Source of the DNA: Arthrobacter sp. QXT-31
GTDB lineage: Bacteria > Actinomycetota > Actinomycetes > Actinomycetales > Micrococcaceae
DNA: 64,000 nucleotides
NCBI RefSeq assembly: GCF_001969265.1
Contig: NZ_CP019304.1
Location: forward strand, 4,464,001 to 4,528,000
Reading direction: 5' to 3'
Shown: one piece after another, positions 16,082 to 27,697 of the stretch
Layout of the letters: each line of letters begins with the position of its first letter
How positions within the stretch are numbered: the stretch's first letter is position 1
Notes under the pieces: generated by a model
Seen by the model: only the letters and a program-made list of their open reading frames with translations
Told to the model about the DNA's origin: nothing
The model's database searches: none
Translations under genes and position numbers: made by a program

Positions 16082-17790
16082 GCCCGGTCAATCGTGACGA
16101 CTCCTCCGGCGAACCCTTCGCGGACGCCAGACAGCCCCTGACACGCAAGGAAATCCGCGCCCGCGAGAAGGCCGTCACCGCCGAATCCGGCGATGCCGTG
16201 CCCGAGCAGGCCTACGAGTCCGGTGAAGAGGTGCACGCCGGAGCGGGCGCCGCACGGCAGTCGGCGTCTGCGGCTTCGGTCTCCGGTGCGGACAGTGCCG
16301 GGACGGCGGCAATCCCGGCCCCTCCGGTGGCCGTTCCCGCTGCGTCCGCTGTCCCGGAGGCCCACGTTCCTGACGCCCGGCCTGTTCCGGCTGCCGAACC
16401 CATACCGGCCGCCGAGGTTCCCGATGCCCCCCAGGTTCCGCCCACTATCCACGATCCCGCCGACCATGCGGACGCCGGCGCACACGCGGACACTGTGCCC
16501 GGGAATACCGCTTCTGAGGTCCACGGCGCCCAGTCCGAAGATGCGCCGCACTTCGACGAATTCGCGCGGGGCCACCATGCCGAGTTTGAGCCCGGCCACC
16601 ATTACGAGGACAGCCACCACTACGACGCTGATCACGAAACTTACGAGGACCACGCGCCCTATGAGCACCAGGCAGTGGGGCACCAGCTCCTGGCCGGCGC
16701 CGAAACCACAGCCACTGTGAACCGGCCGTCCAAGAAGGTCCGGCGACGGCGCCGTTTCGTGGCGCTGTTGCTTACGCTCGCGCTCTTTGTCACGGCAACC
16801 GTCGTCGGGGCGCAGTTCCTGAAGCCGCTGCTGGGCGAGAACAAGCCGTCCGACTATCCGGGCCCCGGTACCGGCCAGGTCAAGGTGTCCGTTGTTCCGG
16901 GTGAAGGTCCGGTGTCTGTTGCAGCCAAGCTGGAAGAGGCGAAGGTGGTTGCCAACGCGGATACGTTCATGACGGCGCTGACCGCATCCGGCGGCACGCT
17001 GTCGCCGGGGGAGTATGACTTCAAGCAGGAAATGAAGAACTCCGACGCCGTCTCCGTGCTTCTCAACGAGGGGCAGGCGAGGGTCATGTACTTCGCGCTG
17101 AATGCCGGCCTGCGGATCGATGAATCGCTGCAGGCGATTTCTGAGGGCTCGGGGCTGTCCGTCGCCCAGCTGAAGGCACTCAGCGATTCACCCAAGCAGT
17201 TCGGGCTCTCGTCCAAGGCGAAGAACCTCGAAGGGTTCCTGGCCCCAGGAGAGTACCGCTTCCCGCTCGGTTCCACCGCCAAGGAGATCCTGACCAAGCT
17301 GGTGAAGACCACGCAGGATGAGCTGAAGGCGCAGGGCGTGACGGATGCCGCCAAGCAGTACGACGTTGTGACCGTTGCCAGCATCGTGCAGGCAGAAGGC
17401 GGCCAGGCCGAGTACAAGGATGTGGCAGGCGCCATCTACAACCGCCTGAAGCCCACGAACACCGAAACCAACGGGCTGATCCAGTCGGACGCCACCGTCA
17501 CCTACGGCCTGGGCAAGAAGAGCTTCCACATTGACGAGGCCGAAAAAGCCGACAAGTCCAACCCGTACAACACCTACGCCATCCAGGGCCTGCCTGTCGG
17601 GCCCATCGGATCGCCGGGCAAGACGGCCATCGATGCGGCGGCCAAGCCGAATAAGAACGACTACCTGTACTGGGTGACCATCAACCTCGACACCAAGGAG
17701 ACGAAGTTCTCCAAGACGCTGGCCGAACATAACGTCTTCGTCGAGCAGTACAACACCTGGTGCGAGGCCAACCCGGGCCGTTGCGTATGA
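16078..17790 (+). CDS. mltG: Endolytic murein transglycosylase MltG
   Basis: Membrane-bound enzyme that cuts nascent glycan strands; 570 aa. The order is: a long cytoplasmic N-terminus (about residues 1-220) rich in A, P, H and E, one membrane helix (about 227-246, ALLLTLALFVTATVV), then the YceG/MltG domain with VASIVQAEGGQAEYKDVAGAIYNRL carrying the catalytic Glu, and GLPVGPIGSPG near the end. The cytoplasmic part contains a His/Tyr/acid-rich stretch at about residues 162-202, unusual compared with E. coli MltG. It overlaps ruvX and aroE by 4 nt on each side. Confidence 0.93.
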   Translation: MSPVNRDDSSGEPFADARQPLTRKEIRAREKAVTAESGDAVPEQAYESGEEVHAGAGAARQSASAASVSGADSAGTAAIPAPPVAVPAASAVPEAHVPDARPVPAAEPIPAAEVPDAPQVPPTIHDPADHADAGAHADTVPGNTASEVHGAQSEDAPHFDEFARGHHAEFEPGHHYEDSHHYDADHETYEDHAPYEHQAVGHQLLAGAETTATVNRPSKKVRRRRRFVALLLTLALFVTATVVGAQFLKPLLGENKPSDYPGPGTGQVKVSVVPGEGPVSVAAKLEEAKVVANADTFMTALTASGGTLSPGEYDFKQEMKNSDAVSVLLNEGQARVMYFALNAGLRIDESLQAISEGSGLSVAQLKALSDSPKQFGLSSKAKNLEGFLAPGEYRFPLGSTAKEILTKLVKTTQDELKAQGVTDAAKQYDVVTVASIVQAEGGQAEYKDVAGAIYNRLKPTNTETNGLIQSDATVTYGLGKKSFHIDEAEKADKSNPYNTYAIQGLPVGPIGSPGKTAIDAAAKPNKNDYLYWVTINLDTKETKFSKTLAEHNVFVEQYNTWCEANPGRCV

Positions 17791-18647
17791 GCCTGCGGGC
17801 AGCGGTCCTGGGGCACCCCATCGGCCATTCGAAGTCACCGGCCCTCCACCTGGCCGCCTATGCGCGGCTCGGTGTGGAGATCGGCTATACCGCCATCGAT
17901 GTGACGGAAGAAGCGCTGCCGGCATTCATGGACTCCGTCCGGGCTGAGCCGGACTGGCGCGGGCTGTCGGTCACCATGCCGCTGAAGAAGGCCATGGTGG
18001 CCGAGGTGGACGAGGTCCGCGGCGTGGGACGGGTCCTGGGCGTCATCAATACCGTGGCCTTCGAAGGTGACGGGGAATCGGTCCGGCGCATCGGCTATAA
18101 CACCGACGTCACCGGAATCGTCAACGCGCTCCGCAATGCCGGCGCCGCCGACAACCCCTCCGGGGTGATCCTCGGCGGCGGCGGAACGGCGGCCGCGGCT
18201 GTGGCAGCGCTGCAGGAGCTCGGCGCTGTTTCGGTGGACGTGTATGTCCGGAACACTGCGCGGGCCGCGGAAGCGAGGGCGGCAGCGGCCGGCCTCGGCA
18301 TGGACATCTCCGTCCATACCCTCGACGGTGCGGTCGAAGCGATGGCCGCTGCCGGCGTCGTAATATCCACGCTGCCGCCGCGGGCGGCAGACGGGATGGC
18401 GGCGGAACTGGAGGCGCTGGGACGGCGCACGGACGGCGTCCTGCTCGACGTTGCTTACGATCCCTGGCCCAGCAAAATCGCCGCCGCATGGCACTCCGGC
18501 GGCGGAACGGTGGTCCCCGGCCTTGAAATGCTGCTCTACCAGGCAGTCGAACAAGTGCGCTACTTCACACGCCTGCCGGACGCCGCAAGTGCCGAAGTCA
18601 TAGATGTGATGTGCGACGCAGTCGGGGCACCCCGGCGAGTGTCCTAA
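17787..18647 (+). CDS. aroE: Shikimate dehydrogenase
   Basis: NADPH-dependent reduction of 3-dehydroshikimate to shikimate; 286 aa. Substrate-binding [12 protein letters not shown] is at residues 9-20, the catalytic Lys is in MPLKKAM, the NTDVTGI motif and the NADP fold [13 protein letters not shown] follow. The ATG at 17787 overlaps the mltG stop (ATGA); an earlier in-frame start at 17760 lies inside mltG and adds nothing conserved. First gene of the aroE-aroC-aroK-aroB run, with a 26-nt gap to aroC. Confidence 0.95.
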   Translation: MSLRAAVLGHPIGHSKSPALHLAAYARLGVEIGYTAIDVTEEALPAFMDSVRAEPDWRGLSVTMPLKKAMVAEVDEVRGVGRVLGVINTVAFEGDGESVRRIGYNTDVTGIVNALRNAGAADNPSGVILGGGGTAAAAVAALQELGAVSVDVYVRNTARAAEARAAAAGLGMDISVHTLDGAVEAMAAAGVVISTLPPRAADGMAAELEALGRRTDGVLLDVAYDPWPSKIAAAWHSGGGTVVPGLEMLLYQAVEQVRYFTRLPDAASAEVIDVMCDAVGAPRRVS

Positions 18648-18673
18648 CCGCCAATCATGGCAGGATGGTTTTT

Positions 18674-19872
18674 ATGTTGCGTTGGTTGACCGCCGGTGAG
18701 TCCCATGGCCCGGCACTGGTCGGAATTATCGAAGGCGTCCCCGCGGGAGTTGAACTCACCAGCGGGCAGATCGCCGATGCCCTGGCCCGCCGGCGGCTTG
18801 GCTACGGCCGCGGGGCACGGATGAAGTTTGAGCAGGACGTCGTCACGATCCTCGGTGGTGTCCGCCACGGCATCACCCAGGGTGGCCCCGTCGCCATCCA
18901 GGTGGGCAACACCGAATGGCCCAAGTGGGAACAGATCATGTCGGCGGATCCGGTGGACCCCGAGGAACTCGAGGGACAGGCCCGCAACGCCCCGCTGACC
19001 CGGCCCCGCCCGGGACACGCCGACTTCACCGGCATGCAGAAATACGGCTTCGACGAGGCCCGCCCCGTGCTGGAACGCGCCAGCGCCCGCGAAACCGCTA
19101 CCCGTGTGGCAATGGGCACGGTAGCCGCCCAGTTCCTGAAGCACCTGGGCATTGAGCTCGTGAGCCACACCGTGTCCATCGCGAGCGTCACCGTGCCCGA
19201 GGGCCGGCCGCTGCCCGTGCCGGACAACGTCATAGCACTAGACGCCGATCCGCTCCGCTGCTTCGACCGTGAAACGTCCGATGCCATGGTGGCTGAGGTG
19301 GACGCCGCCCACAAGGAAGGCGAAACCCTCGGCGGCGTGGTGGAGGTGCTGGCCTACGGCCTGCCCCCGGGACTTGGCAGCTACGTCCACTGGGACCGCC
19401 GCCTGGATTCCCGCCTGGCGGCTGCCCTCATGGGCATCCAGGCCATCAAGGGCGTCGAGGTGGGCGATGGTTTCCTCACCGCCGCACGCCGCGGGTCGGC
19501 GGCCCACGACGAAATCGTCAAGGACGCCGACGGCCGGATCATCCGCACCAGCAACCGGGCCGGCGGCATCGAAGGCGGCATGAGCATCGGCGATGTCCTG
19601 CGCGTCCGGGCCGCCATGAAGCCCATCGCCACCGTCCCGCGTGCCCTGAAGACGATCGACATCAGCACCGGAGAAGCGGCCAAGGCACACCACCAGCGTT
19701 CCGACGTCTGTGCGGTTCCGGCCGCCGGCGTGGTGGCCGAGGCGATGGTTGCGCTGGTCCTGGCCGAGGCCGTGACCGAAAAGTTCGGCGGCGACTCCGT
19801 GGCCGAGACAGCCCGTAACATCAGGGGCTACCTCGAGAACATTCCGGCGTCGCTGGATACGATCGGACTCTA

Positions 19873-19873
<1 letters not shown>
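18674..19873 (+). CDS. aroC: Chorismate synthase
   Basis: Final enzyme of the shikimate pathway (EPSP to chorismate, needs reduced FMN); 399 aa. It begins [21 protein letters not shown], the family start, and has [29 protein letters not shown] and the C-terminal [17 protein letters not shown]. The ATG at 18674 is the only start consistent with this N-terminus. The stop codon TAG shares its G with the GTG of aroK. Confidence 0.97.
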
Positions 19874-21616
<1,743 letters not shown>

Positions 21617-21617
<1 letters not shown>

Positions 21618-22135
21618 TGCGCGACGACCAGAGCGGAACCATCGAATGGCCCGACGGCGGGTTCCCGGGGATCCGGATCAACCCGGACACCCTGCTTTCC
21701 GAAATTGTCAACGAAGAGACCTGCGCCGCCGCACTCGAGGCATCCACTGATCCGGCCGACCGGGTCCTGGTGCTGCTCGTCGAGGGACGCGCCTCCGACG
21801 CCGCCGAGCTGGTGGCGGAAGCCCGCTACAAGGACCCCGAGTCGTTCACGCTGCGGGCCTACGAAGCGGACGTGCTGCGCGTCTCCCACCGCTACGACCG
21901 CGCCGTTGAACTCTTCCGGCAGCTCCTCACCGAGGCGCAGGGAACGGCCAACGAGGCCCTTGCATACCAGTACCTCGGCCGGATGCAGTTTGTGGCAGGG
22001 AACATCGCTGCCGCGGTGGAATCCTTCACCCGGGCGCTGGACCTGCGGGTGGCGCAGTCCGCCGATGCAGCCCTCATCTACTCCTCAACGGTGGCGCTGG
22101 CGCGGGCGCGGGACGTGTTCGAGCTGGCCTCCTGA
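21617..22135 (+). CDS. TPR-containing protein of unknown function
   Basis: Protein of 172 aa, mostly helical. Repeating helical pairs (ESFTLRAYEADVLRVSHRYDRAVELFRQLL; ALAYQYLGRMQFVAGNIAAAVESFTRALDLR) look like two to three tetratricopeptide units at about residues 70-150, so a protein-protein role is likely. The start overlaps the aroB stop by one base. It sits between aroB and efp, where aroQ or pepQ genes occur in other actinobacteria. No catalytic motif. Confidence 0.8.
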
Positions 22136-22144
22136 CCTGCGGCC

Positions 22145-22171
22145 GCCGGGCCCAGGAAAACCGGGCCCGGC
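22145..22171 (+). terminator. Hairpin after the aro/TPR unit
   Basis: GCCGGGCCC (22145-22153) and GGGCCCGGC (22163-22171) form a perfect 9-bp stem with a 9-nt loop, followed by CTTTGT. A plausible terminator with a weak T-run, 9 nt after the TPR gene stop. Confidence 0.65.
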
Positions 22172-22180
22172 TTTGTCCGC

Positions 22181-22186
22181 TAGAAT
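22181..22186 (+). promoter_or_regulatory. Candidate -10 of the efp promoter
   Basis: TAGAAT directly after the hairpin, 104 nt before the efp start. It would give a leader of roughly 95-100 nt; no clear -35. Confidence 0.35.
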
Positions 22187-22290
22187 GGTTTCTGGATTTT
22201 TGATAAACACACGCTGGCGGGCTGTTCGGTCTGCCGGCATGGCATAACCAGCTGGCAGCCAGAACCAGTCAGACGAAACCAGAGGAAACA

Positions 22291-22854
22291 GTGGCAACCA
22301 CAAACGACATCAAGAATGGAACCGTCCTGAAGCTGGACGGCCAGCTTTGGAACGTCCTTGAGTTCCAGCACGTCAAGCCGGGCAAGGGCGGCGCCTTCGT
22401 GCGCACGAAGATCCGCAACGTGCTCTCGGGCAAGGTCGTCGACAAGACCTTCAACGCCGGCCTGAAGATCGAAACCGCCACGGTTGACCGCCGCGACTAC
22501 CAGTACCTGTACCAGGACGGCGCTGATTTCGTCTTCATGGACACCCAGGACTACGACCAGGTCCACGTCTCCGGCGAGGTTGTGGGCGACGCCACCAACT
22601 TCATGCTGGAAAACCAGCAGGTCAACATTGCCATGCACGAGGGCACGCCCCTCTACATCGAACTGCCGGCGAGCGTTGTCCTCGAAATCACCTACACCGA
22701 GCCGGGCCTCCAGGGCGACCGCTCCTCCGCCGGCACCAAGCCCGCCACCCTGGAGACGGGCTACGAGATTCAGGTGCCGCTGTTCGTCGAGAACAACACC
22801 AAGGTCAAGGTCGACACCCGCGACGGCAGCTACCTGGGCCGGGTCAACGACTAG
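22291..22854 (+). CDS. efp: Translation elongation factor P
   Basis: EF-P, 187 aa, relieves ribosome stalling at polyproline. Three barrel domains; the tip loop of domain I is KPGKGGAF with Lys at about residue 34. The flanking prolines and glycines agree with actinobacterial EF-Ps, which mostly work without the EpmABC modification known in E. coli. The C-terminal signature [14 protein letters not shown] is present. GTG start behind AGAGGAAACA. It shares one base with nusB. Confidence 0.97.
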   Translation: MATTNDIKNGTVLKLDGQLWNVLEFQHVKPGKGGAFVRTKIRNVLSGKVVDKTFNAGLKIETATVDRRDYQYLYQDGADFVFMDTQDYDQVHVSGEVVGDATNFMLENQQVNIAMHEGTPLYIELPASVVLEITYTEPGLQGDRSSAGTKPATLETGYEIQVPLFVENNTKVKVDTRDGSYLGRVND

Positions 22855-23264
22855 TGAGCGCCCGCGGTAAAGCCCGCAACAGGGCTCTTGAGGTCCTCTT
22901 CGAAGCCGAGCAGCGTTCTGTCTCAGCCTTCGACGTGCTGCGTGCGCGCCGCGAGAGGACCGACCAGATCGTCAATCCGTACACCCTCGAGATCGTCGAA
23001 GGTGTGGTGTCCATGCAGTCCACCATCGACGAGTTCCTCGAGACCTACTCACAGGGCTGGACCCTTGAGCGGATGCCGTCCGTGGACCGCATCATCCTGC
23101 GGATCGGCACCTGGGAGCTGCTCTACAACGACGACGTTCCTGACGGCGTTGCCGTCAGCGAAGCCGTCGCACTGGCCAAGACGCTCTCCACGGACGAGTC
23201 GCCGTCGTTCATCAACGGCCTCCTGGGCCGGCTGCAGCAGCTGAAGCCGTCCCTGCTCGCCTGA
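22854..23264 (+). CDS. nusB: Transcription antitermination protein NusB
   Basis: RNA-binding helical protein of 136 aa for rRNA antitermination complexes with NusE. It begins SARGKARNRALEVLFEAEQR and ends DESPSFINGLLGRLQQL, both family hallmarks. GTG start overlaps the efp stop by one base (TAGTG), so it is translated with efp. A strong hairpin follows. Confidence 0.95.
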   Translation: MSARGKARNRALEVLFEAEQRSVSAFDVLRARRERTDQIVNPYTLEIVEGVVSMQSTIDEFLETYSQGWTLERMPSVDRIILRIGTWELLYNDDVPDGVAVSEAVALAKTLSTDESPSFINGLLGRLQQLKPSLLA

Positions 23265-23274
23265 GCTGACGTAC

Positions 23275-23314
23275 GCAGAAAGCCCCTGCCGGTGAGCCGG
23301 CAGGGGCTTTCTGC
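23275..23314. terminator. Strong bidirectional terminator between nusB and the PrsW gene
   Basis: A perfect 18-bp stem (23275-23292 with 23297-23314, GCAGAAAGCCCC... against ...GGGGCTTTCTGC) around TGAG. A/T-rich outer ends on both sides serve both convergent genes. Confidence 0.9.
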
Positions 23315-23349
23315 ATGCTGGAGGGCGCCTATTGTTGTTGGACGGCGCT

Positions 23350-24591
23350 CTACTGTTGGACGGCGGCACGCAGTGCCGTCAGGTGGCGCAGCTGCTGCGC
23401 CTCCTCGTGCTGGTGGGCCGGCACATCCCTGCCGCTGAGGATCCGCTGCCGGGTGAACGCCAGGCGCGTCGCCGCCTTGACGAACTCCTTCATCTGTTCC
23501 CCCCGGTTGTAGGACGCTGCCCAGCGCACTGCCTGGCGCCGGCCGGCCGGCGTGGCGAGTAGTTCCACCTCGGCGGGTGCGAACCAGCCCGCGGCGGCGT
23601 ACTCCTGGAGGCGCTGCCGGGTCAGTCGCCGCTCGGCGACCCGCAGCACCACGATGCACACCACGGCCAGGACGAAGATGGGGACCTGCACCAGCACGTA
23701 CTGGGCCAGGAAGTCCTGGCCCATGCTGTTCCACCTGTTGTGCAGGATCATGGCGGGAACCAGGCCCACAAAGAACGCAAACACTGCGGCGCCAGAATGC
23801 CCCCGGCGCGCGGCGAGGCCCATGACCAGGCCGGTGGTGCCGGTGAAGATGGCGTGCGCAAACGGCGACATCACTCCGCGGAGGAAGAAGATCTGCACCA
23901 GGTCGCTGCCGGTGCCGGACTCCGCAATGGCACGGCCGAAGTAGAGGATATTCTCGGTGAACGCGAAGCCGCCGGCGATGGTGAAGGCAAACACCACCCC
24001 GTCAACCGGGCCGTCGAAGTTGCGGCGGGCGAACAGGAGAAGCAGCAGCAGGCCCAATGACTTTGCGAACTCCTCCACCACGGGGGCCTGCACCGTGGTC
24101 ATGAAGTCGCGGAAGGCCGCCTCGTTCGTATCCGGGGCGGCGAGGGCGAACACCGGCTGGATGAGCAGTGTCACGGCGATCGACACCGCCGCGCCCCAGG
24201 TGAAGGCAAACAGCAGCAGGCGCTTGGGTTCGGGTTCCCACCGGTCAATGATGGCGACGGCGGACAGCACCGCCGCCAGCGGGATCAGGGACGCGACAAA
24301 GCCGATGACGAAGCCGGTGACGCCGGTGCTGGCCAGGAGGAACGGCACCACGAGGAACAGGCTGACGAAGGCAAGGATCCCGCCGGTCACGACGAGCCCC
24401 AGGGTGCCTGCCCCGGGGCGGGCGGCGACCGTTGAGGCGGCCTCCGGGATGACCTGGTGGACAGCGCCGCCGCGGTGGCCCGGGGCCGGGCGGTAGTTCT
24501 GCGGCTGGACGTGGCCCATCCAGCTTGGATTCGCGGGCTGTCCAGGGAAGTCAGGCCCGGGAAACTGCCTCTGCTGCGGGTTCATCGACAT
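23350..24591 (-). CDS. PrsW-family intramembrane metalloprotease
   Basis: Polytopic membrane protein of about 413 aa. A Pro/Gln-rich cytoplasmic N-terminus of about 70 residues is followed by eight or so hydrophobic helices and a 90-residue cytoplasmic tail. PrsW hallmarks are visible: the glutamate pair in APVVEEFAKSLGLL, ENILYF in the next helices and the histidine in PFAHAIFTGTTGL, which together form the metal site. PrsW cleaves anti-sigma factors in Bacillus; the target here is unknown. The start is uncertain among GTG 24597, ATG 24591 and ATG 24585, none with a good Shine-Dalgarno. Divergent from the pyr operon. Confidence 0.85.
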   Translation of the reverse strand: MSMNPQQRQFPGPDFPGQPANPSWMGHVQPQNYRPAPGHRGGAVHQVIPEAASTVAARPGAGTLGLVVTGGILAFVSLFLVVPFLLASTGVTGFVIGFVASLIPLAAVLSAVAIIDRWEPEPKRLLLFAFTWGAAVSIAVTLLIQPVFALAAPDTNEAAFRDFMTTVQAPVVEEFAKSLGLLLLLLFARRNFDGPVDGVVFAFTIAGGFAFTENILYFGRAIAESGTGSDLVQIFFLRGVMSPFAHAIFTGTTGLVMGLAARRGHSGAAVFAFFVGLVPAMILHNRWNSMGQDFLAQYVLVQVPIFVLAVVCIVVLRVAERRLTRQRLQEYAAAGWFAPAEVELLATPAGRRQAVRWAASYNRGEQMKEFVKAATRLAFTRQRILSGRDVPAHQHEEAQQLRHLTALRAAVQQ

Positions 24592-24728
24592 AGACACGAG
24601 CCTATGTGCCGCGGGAGTGGCAACAAAGCACACGGCCTTGCGGTGTGACGGACGACGCCTGCTGCCGGGGCGGGGAGCAGGTGCCCGTGTGGTAATTTTG
24701 GAGGGCAAATGTTCCTTTTTTAATTCCG

Positions 24729-24750
24729 TCCCGTGAGGCGGGGAAAGGGG
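24729..24750 (+). promoter_or_regulatory. Candidate PyrR-binding RNA hairpin at the pyrR start
   Basis: TCCCGTGAGGCGGGGAAAGG fits the PyrR RNA loop known from Bacillus and mycobacteria (UCC, a purine-rich GxGAGG loop, then the 3' strand and AAGG). The stem TCCC/GGGA encloses GTGAGGCG. The 3' part is also the Shine-Dalgarno of pyrR (10 nt before ATG 24760), so PyrR bound with UMP would block ribosome entry. This translational arrangement is established for a mycobacterial pyr operon; here it is inferred from sequence. Confidence 0.65.
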
Positions 24751-24759
24751 AGACGAGCG

Positions 24760-25344
24760 ATGACTCCTGTCACGCAGGCACCGGTACCGGCCAGGGTTGT
24801 ACTCAACCAGGCGGACATTGACCGTGCCCTCACTCGTATCGCCCATGAGATCCTCGAGGCCAACAAGGGCTCCCAGGACCTGGTGCTGCTGGGCATTCCC
24901 CGCCGCGGTTACCCGCTGGCCGTCCGGCTCGCCCAGAAAATCGCCGCCGCCGATCCGGCCGTGGACGCTGCCGCCATCGTCGGCCAGCTGGACGTCACCA
25001 TGTTCCGCGACGACCTCTCGCACCAGCCCACGAGGCCCCCGCACCGCACCCAGCTGCCGCTGACCGGCATCGACAACAAGGTCGTGGTGCTGATCGACGA
25101 CGTCCTGTACTCCGGCCGCACCATCCGCGCCGCCCTGGACGCTCTCGTGGACCTCGGACGGCCGCGCATTGTGCGCCTGGCAGTCCTCATTGACCGCGGC
25201 CACCGCGAACTCCCCATCCGCGCCGACCACGTGGGCAAGAACCTTCCCACGTCCTCCGCCGAAAAGGTCCGGGTCCGGCTCGAGGAGACCGACGCCGTCG
25301 ACGGCCAGCCGGTCAACGAAGTGGTCATCGAGGGCGGCGCATGA
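24760..25344 (+). CDS. pyrR: Bifunctional pyr operon regulator / uracil phosphoribosyltransferase
   Basis: RNA-binding attenuator or repressor protein of 194 aa with a PRT fold. The PRPP-binding loop is [28 protein letters not shown] and [13 protein letters not shown] are PyrR signatures. UMP and PRPP levels modulate its RNA binding. The ATG at 24760 lies directly behind the candidate PyrR site. It overlaps pyrB by 4 nt and heads the pyrR-pyrB-pyrC-orf-carA-carB-pyrF operon. Confidence 0.96.
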   Translation: MTPVTQAPVPARVVLNQADIDRALTRIAHEILEANKGSQDLVLLGIPRRGYPLAVRLAQKIAAADPAVDAAAIVGQLDVTMFRDDLSHQPTRPPHRTQLPLTGIDNKVVVLIDDVLYSGRTIRAALDALVDLGRPRIVRLAVLIDRGHRELPIRADHVGKNLPTSSAEKVRVRLEETDAVDGQPVNEVVIEGGA

Positions 25345-26336
25345 AACACCTCCTTTCCACCGAAAACCTCAGCCTGGCCAACGCCGTCCGCATCCTCGAC
25401 ACCGCCGAAGAGATGTCGACGGTGGGGGAGCGCGAGGTCAAGAAACTTCCCGCCCTCCGCGGACGGACCGTGGTGAACCTCTTCTTCGAGGACTCCACCA
25501 GGACACGCATTTCCTTCGAGGCCGCAGCCAAGCGGCTCTCTGCCGACGTCATCAACTTCGCCGCCAAGGGCTCATCAGTCTCCAAGGGCGAGTCGCTCAA
25601 GGACACCGCACAGACACTGTCGGCCATGGGCGCCGACGCCGTCGTGATCCGCCACTGGGCCTCCGGTGCCCCGCACCGGCTCGCGGCCACCGACTGGATC
25701 GACGCCGCGGTGATCAACGCCGGCGACGGCACCCACGAACACCCCACCCAGGCGCTCCTGGACGCCTTCACGATGCGCCGGCACTGGACCAAACTCTCCG
25801 GCCTGCCCTCGGCGGGGGCGGACCTGCGCGGCATGCGCGTCGCCATCGCCGGCGACGTCCTGCACTCGCGCGTGGCGCGGTCCAATGTGTGGCTCCTGCG
25901 CACGCTCGGCGCCGACGTCACCCTGGTGGCGCCGCCCACCCTGCTGCCCATCGGCGTCGAACACTGGCCCTGCAGCATCAGCTACGACATGGATGAGACC
26001 CTGGAAAAGGGCGTCGACGCCGTCATGATGCTGCGCGTCCAGGGCGAGCGGATGAACGCCTCCTTCTTCCCCTCCACCCGGGAGTACTCCCGCCGCTGGG
26101 GCTTCGACGACAACCGGCTCCGCGCCCTGGACAGTCTGGGCCTGAAGGACACCATCATCATGCACCCCGGTCCCATGAACCGGGGCCTGGAAATTTCCGC
26201 GGCCGCCGCCGATTCGCCCCGCTCCACCGTGCTCGCACAGGTGAAGAACGGCGTGTCGATCCGCATGGCCGCCCTGTACCTGCTGCTCTCCGGAGACACC
26301 CGTGAACCAGCCGCCACCCTGAAGGAGAGCAACTGA
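25341..26336 (+). CDS. pyrB: Aspartate carbamoyltransferase, catalytic chain
   Basis: Forms carbamoyl-aspartate from carbamoyl phosphate and aspartate; 331 aa. Carbamoyl-phosphate motif [13 protein letters not shown] near residue 50; [11 protein letters not shown]; the aspartate loop region MMLRVQGER; and HPGPMNRG. No pyrI regulatory chain is nearby, usual for Gram-positives. ATGA overlap with pyrR and a one-base overlap with pyrC. Confidence 0.97.
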   Translation: MKHLLSTENLSLANAVRILDTAEEMSTVGEREVKKLPALRGRTVVNLFFEDSTRTRISFEAAAKRLSADVINFAAKGSSVSKGESLKDTAQTLSAMGADAVVIRHWASGAPHRLAATDWIDAAVINAGDGTHEHPTQALLDAFTMRRHWTKLSGLPSAGADLRGMRVAIAGDVLHSRVARSNVWLLRTLGADVTLVAPPTLLPIGVEHWPCSISYDMDETLEKGVDAVMMLRVQGERMNASFFPSTREYSRRWGFDDNRLRALDSLGLKDTIIMHPGPMNRGLEISAAAADSPRSTVLAQVKNGVSIRMAALYLLLSGDTREPAATLKESN

Positions 26337-27697
26337 TGGCTGAAGAAACCACATATCTGATCCGGGGCGCCGCGATCCTGGGCGGCGACGCAGAGGACCT
26401 GCTCATCCGCGACGGCGTCATCGCCGCCCGCGGGACCGGCCTGTCCCAGGCTGACATAGCGGACAGCGCCACCGTGATCGATGCCGACGGCCTCATCGCG
26501 CTGCCAGGGATGGTGGACGTACACACGCACCTCCGTGAACCCGGCCGCGAAGACGCTGAAACCGTGGAAACCGGCACCCGCGCCGCAGCCCTCGGCGGCT
26601 TCACCGCCGTGCACGCCATGGCCAACAGCATGCCGGTGGCGGACACCGCCGGTGTGGTGGAGCAGGTGTACAGCCTGGGCCGTGACGCCGGCTGGGTGGA
26701 CGTCCGTCCCGTGGGCGCCGTCACTGTGGGGCTCGCGGGCGAGCAGCTCGCCGAGCTCGGCGCGATGGCCGACTCCCGCGCCCGGGTCCGGATGTTCTCC
26801 GATGACGGCATCTGCGTTCACGACCCCGTGCTGATGCGACGCGCCCTTGAATACGTCAAGGCGTTCGACGGCGTCGTGGCCCAGCACGCGCAGGAACCGC
26901 GCCTCACCGCCGGCGCACAGATGAACGAGGGCGAAGTCTCCGCGGTCCTCGGCCTCACCGGCTGGCCGGCAGTGGCCGAGGAAAGCATCATTGCCCGTGA
27001 CGTGCTGCTGGCCCAGCACGTCGGTTCCCGGCTCCACGTCTGCCACGTGTCCACCGCAGGCTCGGTGGAGATCATCCGCTGGGCCAAGGCCCGCGGTATC
27101 AACGTCACCGCCGAGGTGACCCCGCACCACCTGCTGCTCACCGATGAGCTGGTCCGCAGCTACGACCCCGTCTACAAGGTGAACCCGCCGCTGCGCACCA
27201 ACGACGACGTCCAGGCCCTGCGCGCCGCCCTCGCCGACGGGACCATCGACGTCGTCGGCACCGACCACGCTCCGCACCCGAGCGAGCACAAGGAATGCGA
27301 GTGGGCGCAGGCTGCCATGGGCATGACCGGACTGGAAACCGCCCTCTCCGTGGTCCAGCACGCCATGATCGAAACCGGCCTCATGACTTGGACCGACTTC
27401 GCCCGCGCCACCTCCACCGCGCCCGCCGGCATCGGACGCCTTCCGGACCAGGGCCGGCCGCTCGAAAAGGGCGAACCCGCCAACATCGTCCTCGTGGACC
27501 CGGCAGCGCGCTGGACCGTCGACCCTTCCGCCATGGCAACCATGGGACGCAACTCGCCGTTCCGCGGCATGGAGCTCCCGGGCAAGGTGATGGCCACGTT
27601 CTTCAAGGGCCACCCCACGGTCCTGGACGGCAAGCTCAACACGCCGTACCGCTACCCCTCGGAAGCGCCGGTCGCCGGCGCCCCGGGTGCGAACTGA
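26336..27697 (+). CDS. pyrC: Dihydroorotase
   Basis: Zinc amidohydrolase of 453 aa that cyclises carbamoyl-aspartate. Metal ligands are in [16 protein letters not shown], in the later histidines [10 protein letters not shown] and TPHHLLLTD, and the catalytic Asp in VVGTDHAPH. The class I carboxylated lysine of relatives is replaced here by the VVAQHAQEP region typical of the type I enzymes of actinobacteria. Overlaps pyrB and the next gene by one base each. Confidence 0.96.
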   Translation: MAEETTYLIRGAAILGGDAEDLLIRDGVIAARGTGLSQADIADSATVIDADGLIALPGMVDVHTHLREPGREDAETVETGTRAAALGGFTAVHAMANSMPVADTAGVVEQVYSLGRDAGWVDVRPVGAVTVGLAGEQLAELGAMADSRARVRMFSDDGICVHDPVLMRRALEYVKAFDGVVAQHAQEPRLTAGAQMNEGEVSAVLGLTGWPAVAEESIIARDVLLAQHVGSRLHVCHVSTAGSVEIIRWAKARGINVTAEVTPHHLLLTDELVRSYDPVYKVNPPLRTNDDVQALRAALADGTIDVVGTDHAPHPSEHKECEWAQAAMGMTGLETALSVVQHAMIETGLMTWTDFARATSTAPAGIGRLPDQGRPLEKGEPANIVLVDPAARWTVDPSAMATMGRNSPFRGMELPGKVMATFFKGHPTVLDGKLNTPYRYPSEAPVAGAPGAN

